Shown: positions 59,465 to 64,000 of the stretch, in pieces
Layout of the letters: every line of letters begins with the position of its first letter
How positions within the stretch are numbered: the stretch's first letter is position 1
Assembly: GCF_003947415.1 (NCBI RefSeq)
Contig: NZ_QHKL01000007.1
Span: forward strand, 372,001-436,000
DNA: 64,000 nt
Source of the DNA: Amycolatopsis sp. WAC 01376
GTDB lineage: Bacteria > Actinomycetota > Actinomycetes > Mycobacteriales > Pseudonocardiaceae
Direction of reading: 5' to 3'
Translations under genes and position numbers: made by a program
The notes under the pieces: generated by a model
The model's database searches: none
Told to the model about the DNA's origin: nothing
Seen by the model: the letters and a program-made list of their open reading frames with translations, nothing else

Positions 59465-60799
59465 TCAGACCGGGTGCACCGTCATCGACAACCCGCCCCG
59501 CACACGCAGCGAAAGCATCGGCTCCGGGACGATCCGGGAGCCGGGGAGCGTCGACAGCCGTAGCTCCCTGGCGATCATCGCCACCACGAAGACCGACTCG
59601 AGGACACCGAGGGAGTTGCCGACGCAGAAGCGCGGGCCCGCACCGAACGGGAGGTAGGAATAGCGTGGCCGTCCGCTCGCCCCCTGTGACGCGAAACGCT
59701 CCGGGGCGAACCGGTCGGGCTCCGGCCAGAACTCGGGATGCCGGTGCAGCGTGTAGGTGCAGACCACGACATCCGAGCCGGCGGGCACCGAGTACCCGGC
59801 CACCTCGTCGTCGTCCACCGCGATCCTCGGCAGCAGCCAAACCGGTGGATAGAGCCGGAGGACCTCTTCGACGACCATGGACGTGTACGTCAGCCGGTGC
59901 AGGTCCTCGTACTCCGGTGGACGGTCGCCGAGTACGTCGACGGCCTCCTGGTGTATCCGGTCCGCGACTTCGGGATGCCGGTCGAGCAGCGTCATGGTCC
60001 AGCTCAAGGTGCTGGCCGTCGTCTCGTGCCCGGCCAGCAGCAGCGTGATCAGCTCGTCACGGGCCTGCCGCAGACCGGGCTCACCGTCGGCGGAGGCGAC
60101 CAATCCGCTCAGCACGTCGTCCGCACCGGGCGCTGGTGCGGACCGTCGCCGGGCGATCAGCTCGTCGGCCACCTGGCGCAGTTCGCGGCGGGAACGCCGG
60201 AACCGCCGGTGGATCGGCAGCGGCAGCCACCCGGGCACCAGCCCCAGTGTCACCGCCTCGAACATCGCCTGGTCCTGAACGGACTCGAACGAGTGCCGGA
60301 TCGAACCGAACGCGCCAAGATCCGCGTCGAGCAGGGATCTGCCCAGCACCCCGAGGGTCAGCCGGGCCATCTCGCCGACCAGGTCCACCGGCCCATGGCC
60401 GTGTCTGGCGAGCAACCGGTCGACCAGCGCCCTGCCCTCCTCGGCGACGACCGCGGCCTGCAGCGCGATCCGTTTCGTCGAGAACGCCGGTGCGACGGTC
60501 CGGCGCTGCTTGCTCCACAGTTCGCCGTCGCTGGTCAGCAAGCCGTCGCCGAGTGTCCTCCGGGCCTCCGCGAGGCCGATTCCCTTGTGGTAGTTGGTGT
60601 TGTTGTCGGCGAGGACATGCTTGACGTGATCCGGATGGTTGAAGACATAGAGCGCCTTCGGGCCGATGGCGATCCTCACCGCGTCACCGTAGGCCGACGT
60701 CGCCGACCCGATCAGCCCCAGCCGGTCTGTGAACAACTGCCTGAGGAGTCGTGGTGTTGCCGTCCACGGCGGTCCCGGTGGACGGCGGGCGCTCGTCAC
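59465..60799 (-). CDS. Cytochrome P450
   Basis: 444 aa, of the group with eukaryote-like features seen in actinobacteria. 'AGHETT' I-helix motif near 275, ExxR in 'EEVLRLYPPVWLLPR' near 333, 'PERF' near 387 and the heme loop 'FGAGPRFCVGNSLG' near 403-416. The N-terminus 'RPPGPPWTATP' is proline-rich without a membrane helix. The GTG start overlaps the UnbU stop (GTGA), so it is read with the UnbL-UnbV-UnbU genes. It probably oxidises the warhead precursor or its peripheral unit. No redox partner is encoded here. Confidence 0.88.
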   Translation of the reverse strand: MTSARRPPGPPWTATPRLLRQLFTDRLGLIGSATSAYGDAVRIAIGPKALYVFNHPDHVKHVLADNNTNYHKGIGLAEARRTLGDGLLTSDGELWSKQRRTVAPAFSTKRIALQAAVVAEEGRALVDRLLARHGHGPVDLVGEMARLTLGVLGRSLLDADLGAFGSIRHSFESVQDQAMFEAVTLGLVPGWLPLPIHRRFRRSRRELRQVADELIARRRSAPAPGADDVLSGLVASADGEPGLRQARDELITLLLAGHETTASTLSWTMTLLDRHPEVADRIHQEAVDVLGDRPPEYEDLHRLTYTSMVVEEVLRLYPPVWLLPRIAVDDDEVAGYSVPAGSDVVVCTYTLHRHPEFWPEPDRFAPERFASQGASGRPRYSYLPFGAGPRFCVGNSLGVLESVFVVAMIARELRLSTLPGSRIVPEPMLSLRVRGGLSMTVHPV

Positions 60800-61791
60800 G
60801 TTCGCGCGCCTTCGGTCGCGATCGGAGGCTTGACGACCCCGGCGCCGTGATGTCCCGGCCGTCGTACGGCGAGTTCGGCGGCGCGCTGCTCGGCCGCCTT
60901 GTGGACCAGGTGCAACGACCACAGGAACAGACCGCGGATCAGGCAGACCGCGGTCGTCGCGAAGAACAGTCCGTAGGCGATGTGCGAAATCATGAAGAAC
61001 CCGTAAAGCAGCGCGACGCCGGCGCCGAACGCCACCTGCGCCCCGGGACTGGACGGCGAGGTGCCAGGGTCGGTGACCATGTAGTTGGTGAACAGGACGA
61101 ACGCGACCCCGGTCATCATTCCGAGCGCCGCCGAGATCGAGGTGTCGAACAGCCATCCGCGGACGACGGCTTGCAGGACGAACACCACGAGCCAGGCGCC
61201 GATGAGCCACATCCGGCCGGTCAGCTTCGCGTTGAGCATCGTGCCCGAAGTCAGGATGACGGCGACGATCAGCCAGCCGATCCAGCTGTCCACCCGCTCG
61301 GTGAAGTGGTAGGGCGGCGAGATGCTGGCCCAGGGGAACAGCAGGAGGATGACCGAGATGCCGAGGTTGGACGGATTCATGTAATGCCGGAGACGGCCTC
61401 GTACCGGTGCCCGCAGTACCCACTTCGCGCTGACCGCGACGAAGACGCCGAACATCATCACGAGGACCTGGTCGTTGACATAGGTCAGCATGTTCAGCGC
61501 GAGCCCGGTGATGTGGGCGGGATAGAGGAACTCCAGCAGACCCTTGCCCCCGTTGCCGAGGAACCGCGGAGCGCGCCGGTCGATCCGGGCGGAGACGAGT
61601 TCGAGGGCGATCTCGGTGGCGTACGCGGTGAGCAGGGCGATCAGCGGCCATGACCAGGGCTGCTCGAATCCGAGCACGGTGTAGCCGAGGATGTTGAAGA
61701 CGGTGATCGAGATGGCGAAGCGGCGCAGTGCGACGATCACCTTGGGATCGTGCCGTGGGACGGCGGACTGTTTCTCGGTCGTGTCCGTCAT
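60796..61791 (-). CDS. unbU: Enediyne integral membrane protein UnbU (RnfD/NqrB-like)
   Basis: 331 aa with about eight to ten membrane segments. The 'RHYMNPSNLGISVILLLFPWASISPP' and 'MVTDPGTSPSSPGAQVAFG' blocks are typical of UnbU and recall the flavin-binding T in RnfD/NqrB ('TDPGTSP'). It is one of the conserved enediyne signature genes, with a proposed redox or transport role in warhead formation. It starts 4 bases after UnbV and overlaps the P450 gene. Confidence 0.9.
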   Translation of the reverse strand: MTDTTEKQSAVPRHDPKVIVALRRFAISITVFNILGYTVLGFEQPWSWPLIALLTAYATEIALELVSARIDRRAPRFLGNGGKGLLEFLYPAHITGLALNMLTYVNDQVLVMMFGVFVAVSAKWVLRAPVRGRLRHYMNPSNLGISVILLLFPWASISPPYHFTERVDSWIGWLIVAVILTSGTMLNAKLTGRMWLIGAWLVVFVLQAVVRGWLFDTSISAALGMMTGVAFVLFTNYMVTDPGTSPSSPGAQVAFGAGVALLYGFFMISHIAYGLFFATTAVCLIRGLFLWSLHLVHKAAEQRAAELAVRRPGHHGAGVVKPPIATEGART

Positions 61792-61795
61792 CGGA

Positions 61796-63766
61796 TCACT
61801 TCTCCTTCGCCTGCGAACCGAGTTCGATTGTGTGGGTGCCCGGACCGAGCCGTAGGTCCGTCTTCCGTACCTGCCCGGACCGGTCGCGCCACTGAAGCGT
61901 CACGGCGACCGGCTCGGCGCCGGTCCCGCCGAGTCCGATGTGGACGTCGTGGCTGCGCTTGCCGGAGTGCCCGCTGCCGCCGTCGACACGGCCGATCAGG
62001 CGCCGCCCGTCAGCGGTCGTGACGGTGACCTGGGCGCCGATCACCGGTGAGCCCGCCGACGGCGGGGCGGCAGAGGTCGCGGACGGTTCGTGGTGGAGCC
62101 GGAGACGCAGGAACGCGTTGGTGGCGGGACCGGTGTTGCGATAGAAGACCGGCGCGTCCCACTGCCGGGCGATGGCAAGGTCGAGCCTGCCGTCGCCGTC
62201 GGCGTCACCGGTGGCGATCCCGCGGGTGGGTACCGGAACCGCGAGTCCCAACCGGTCCGCGATGTCGGTGTACCGGCCGTCAGCTCCCTTCGCGAAGAAC
62301 CGCAGAGCCTGGTCGCCCGCGAGGTCGTCACCGCTGCGGACGTTGGGCCACCAGTAGGGGTTGTCCAGCAACGCGTCGTTGGCGGTGGCGAGCTCCTGCA
62401 GCTGCGGCCACCGGTTCACCCCGCCTTTGACGAACCCGGTCGCCTGCGCGATGGCGGGCACGCCACTGTTGTCGAAGTCGTCGATCTTCGTGTCCCAGCC
62501 CCAGCCCGTCCACGCCGTTCCGGCCTGCGCACTGCGGTCGTCGTAGGGGGCTTCACCGGCGCTCAGCCGCGCGCGGAGGTCCTCTTTGTCCTTCGCCGTC
62601 GCCATGAACTGGAAGTTGCTCTCCTGGATGCCGAACGACGTGGTGATGTTGCTGACGAACGCGTCGTTCAGGCCGTTGCCGTCGAGGTCACCGAAGTCGA
62701 CCCCCATGCCTTTGAACGAGTCGTCGCCGAGGCGTTTGGACTTCGGCACGCCGGGTGTCCTTGGCCCGCTCACCGAGCTGAACGCGAAGTGTCCCGGCGT
62801 GGATCGGTTGTACAGCAGTCGATCCGGCCCGAAGTCGTTGGCGACGTACAGTTCGGGCAGCAGATCGCCGTCGAGGTCGGTCGCGCTCGACGCCAGCGTC
62901 CAGCCGTTGCGTGCTTCCTCGGGAAAGACGTCACGGGGGGCCTTCTCGTACCGCGCGGACGGCGACGCGCCGGACGTGGCGCCGGTCCAGCGGAACAGCA
63001 GTTTGTCCCCGCCGTTACCAGCGTGGGACATCGATCGGTTCATCTCGACACCGCCGTCGGCGGCCCCGTCGAGAACCGGGCTGTCGGGAAAATAGTTCCC
63101 GATGAACAGGTCGTCGTGTCCGTCACCGTCGAAGTCGCCGACCGTGGCGGAATTGGTGTTCCACTGTGGACCGGCGTACCGGCCGCTCGTGGAGTTCGGG
63201 CCCGGCACCAGTTCGGTGGCGCGGTAGGTTCTCGCCGACAGCGTCGGCGTCTCGGACGCGGCGAGGTACAGGATCGCCGTGCGTCCCCAGTAGTAGGCGA
63301 GCAGATCCATCCTGCCGTCTTCGTTGAAGTCCGCGGGCACACAACCCATCGGGGCCATCACATCGTTCATCGGCAAGGCGGACGGGTCCAGCGCGAACGG
63401 CGCGTACCGGTCGCCGCTCGCGCCCGGCGTCGGTGTCACGATGACCTGATCGGACCTCGGGTCCACGAGGCACAGGTCGTTGGCCAGTCCATCGCCGTCG
63501 AGGTCGTTCATCGCGACGGCGGCGCCGACCGAGGAGATCCACGCGCGGATGTGTTCGTAGTCCTTGTTGACCGTGCGGATGTTCTGCTGTCGTGGCGCCG
63601 CGGGGAGCGCGATCGACATCGGGGTGAAGGCGTACCTGGCCGCGAGGCGGTCACCTTCCGCCGCGTCGGTGGAGGGCAGCCGTACGACGAGGTAACCGAG
63701 CACCATCAGGACGACCGCGATGATGCCGGGGAGCTGCCGCCGAACCCGGCTTGGTTCCGTAGTCAC
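61796..63766 (-). CDS. unbV: Enediyne protein UnbV (FG-GAP/VCBS repeats with ASPIC/UnbV C-domain)
   Basis: 656 aa. An N-terminal hydrophobic segment (about 13-30, 'IIAVVLMVLGYLVV') suggests export or a membrane anchor. Repeated calcium-type loops follow ('DLDGDGLAND', 'DFDGDGHDDLFIGN', 'DLDGDLLPELYVAND', 'DADGDGRLDLAI'), forming a beta-propeller of FG-GAP/VCBS units. The ASPIC/UnbV domain closes the chain ('VTVTTADGRRLIGRVDGGSGHSG'). It is a signature enediyne gene of unknown activity. GTG 63766 lies 3 bases after the UnbL stop. Confidence 0.92.
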   Translation of the reverse strand: MTTEPSRVRRQLPGIIAVVLMVLGYLVVRLPSTDAAEGDRLAARYAFTPMSIALPAAPRQQNIRTVNKDYEHIRAWISSVGAAVAMNDLDGDGLANDLCLVDPRSDQVIVTPTPGASGDRYAPFALDPSALPMNDVMAPMGCVPADFNEDGRMDLLAYYWGRTAILYLAASETPTLSARTYRATELVPGPNSTSGRYAGPQWNTNSATVGDFDGDGHDDLFIGNYFPDSPVLDGAADGGVEMNRSMSHAGNGGDKLLFRWTGATSGASPSARYEKAPRDVFPEEARNGWTLASSATDLDGDLLPELYVANDFGPDRLLYNRSTPGHFAFSSVSGPRTPGVPKSKRLGDDSFKGMGVDFGDLDGNGLNDAFVSNITTSFGIQESNFQFMATAKDKEDLRARLSAGEAPYDDRSAQAGTAWTGWGWDTKIDDFDNSGVPAIAQATGFVKGGVNRWPQLQELATANDALLDNPYWWPNVRSGDDLAGDQALRFFAKGADGRYTDIADRLGLAVPVPTRGIATGDADGDGRLDLAIARQWDAPVFYRNTGPATNAFLRLRLHHEPSATSAAPPSAGSPVIGAQVTVTTADGRRLIGRVDGGSGHSGKRSHDVHIGLGGTGAEPVAVTLQWRDRSGQVRKTDLRLGPGTHTIELGSQAKEK

Positions 63767-63769
63767 GTT

Positions 63770-64000
63770 TCAAGACCTTCCCGTGAGGACGAACTCGTCG
63801 GCGATACGCCGTCGCCAGACCTCGAAAGCAGGCACGCCGTCGTGCGTGCCGGTGTCGATGGGTCTGGTCCGGCGGCAGACCTCGGCCGCCTCCTCGGGCG
63901 TCCTGCCGCAGAACACCTCGGTGGCGAGGCCGGTGTGCGGGACATGCAACCCGGCACTCAGCCGTGCCTCGGCCGCGAAGGCGCTGCCCTGTGCGACATC
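63770..64000 (-). CDS. unbL: DUF1702 protein UnbL, C-terminal part (cut by window end)
   Basis: 76 residues are visible. The frame reading leftward from 64000 begins 'DVAQGSAFAAEARLSAG', then 'HTGLATEVFCGRTPEEAA' and 'VPAFEVWRRRIADEF', ending at TGA (63770-63772). This matches the end of DUF1702/UnbL proteins, which typically close with 'QG.AFAAkAR..AG....HT.lA..v.cG' and 'EVWRRRI'. With UnbV and UnbU it completes the conserved unbL-unbV-unbU order. A different reverse frame (63763-63957) is a shadow. Confidence 0.85.
   Translation of the reverse strand, partial: DVAQGSAFAAEARLSAGLHVPHTGLATEVFCGRTPEEAAEVCRRTRPIDTGTHDGVPAFEVWRRRIADEFVLTGRS

Noticed and set aside
63763..63957. Reverse frame of 64 codons at the right edge
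   Set aside because: Composition is shadow-like; the overlapping frame ending at 63770 matches the DUF1702 C-terminus.

Overview
High-GC DNA of an actinomycete, most like Amycolatopsis or a close relative. This rests on GC-rich third positions, frequent GTG/TTG starts, ATGA/GTGA start-stop overlaps, rare TTA codons, SARP- and StrR-type regulators, and dispersed intergenic palindromes around 'gtcgtgagtgg', 'gtgagggcctcctt' and 'actcgcgtg'. No rRNA, tRNA, CRISPR array or transposase gene was seen. The window appears to hold two adjacent specialised-metabolite clusters.

Region 1 (about 0.2-46 kb) looks like a nonribosomal peptide cluster with a predicted N-N bond (hydrazine) forming cassette. 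A leftward operon (8660 to 208) encodes a KAS III-like enzyme, an FkbH-like protein, an ACP, an ornithine-type N-hydroxylase, a cupin, a methionyl-tRNA-synthetase-like protein, an ATP-grasp ligase and a DDAH-type amidinohydrolase. N-hydroxylase + cupin + MetRS-like is the known signature of cupin/MetRS hydrazine synthetases, but here the usual fusion is two abutting genes. A StrR/ParB-type regulator follows, then a catalytically degenerate M1 aminopeptidase with a DAO-type flavoenzyme. Three copies of a StrR-like palindrome with identical geometry lie before the hydrazine operon, the M1 gene and a ferredoxin-P450 pair.

Between 14 and 28 kb are genes whose link to the cluster is unclear: VOC protein, M20 peptidase, two NIPSNAP proteins, a SARP-type regulator lacking an obvious start, a PaoABC-like molybdoenzyme, DUF1272, an M6 peptidase and DUF1579. 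The NRPS part (28.7-45.9 kb) has an amidohydrolase, a free PCP, two free adenylation enzymes, a C-PCP-TE protein, an MFS exporter, a BtrH-like/ACP fusion, a type II thioesterase, a C-A-PCP module, and proB-proA-aminotransferase. The divergent promoter between the C-A-PCP gene and proB carries 11-bp direct repeats on both strands, the layout of a SARP operator.

Region 2 (46.6 kb to the window end) is an enediyne-type cluster cut by the right edge. It has an iterative PKS (KS-AT-ACP-KR-DH-PPTase), its hotdog thioesterase, UnbU, UnbV and the end of a DUF1702 (UnbL) gene, the five-gene warhead signature. Accessory genes are DUF5987, a GMC oxidoreductase, an AhpD-like protein, a DinB/mycothiol-type protein, an acyl-CoA carboxyltransferase and a P450. 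A two-domain VOC protein at its edge is a candidate self-protection protein.

Enzyme families are read from visible motifs. Substrates, products and cluster limits are inference.
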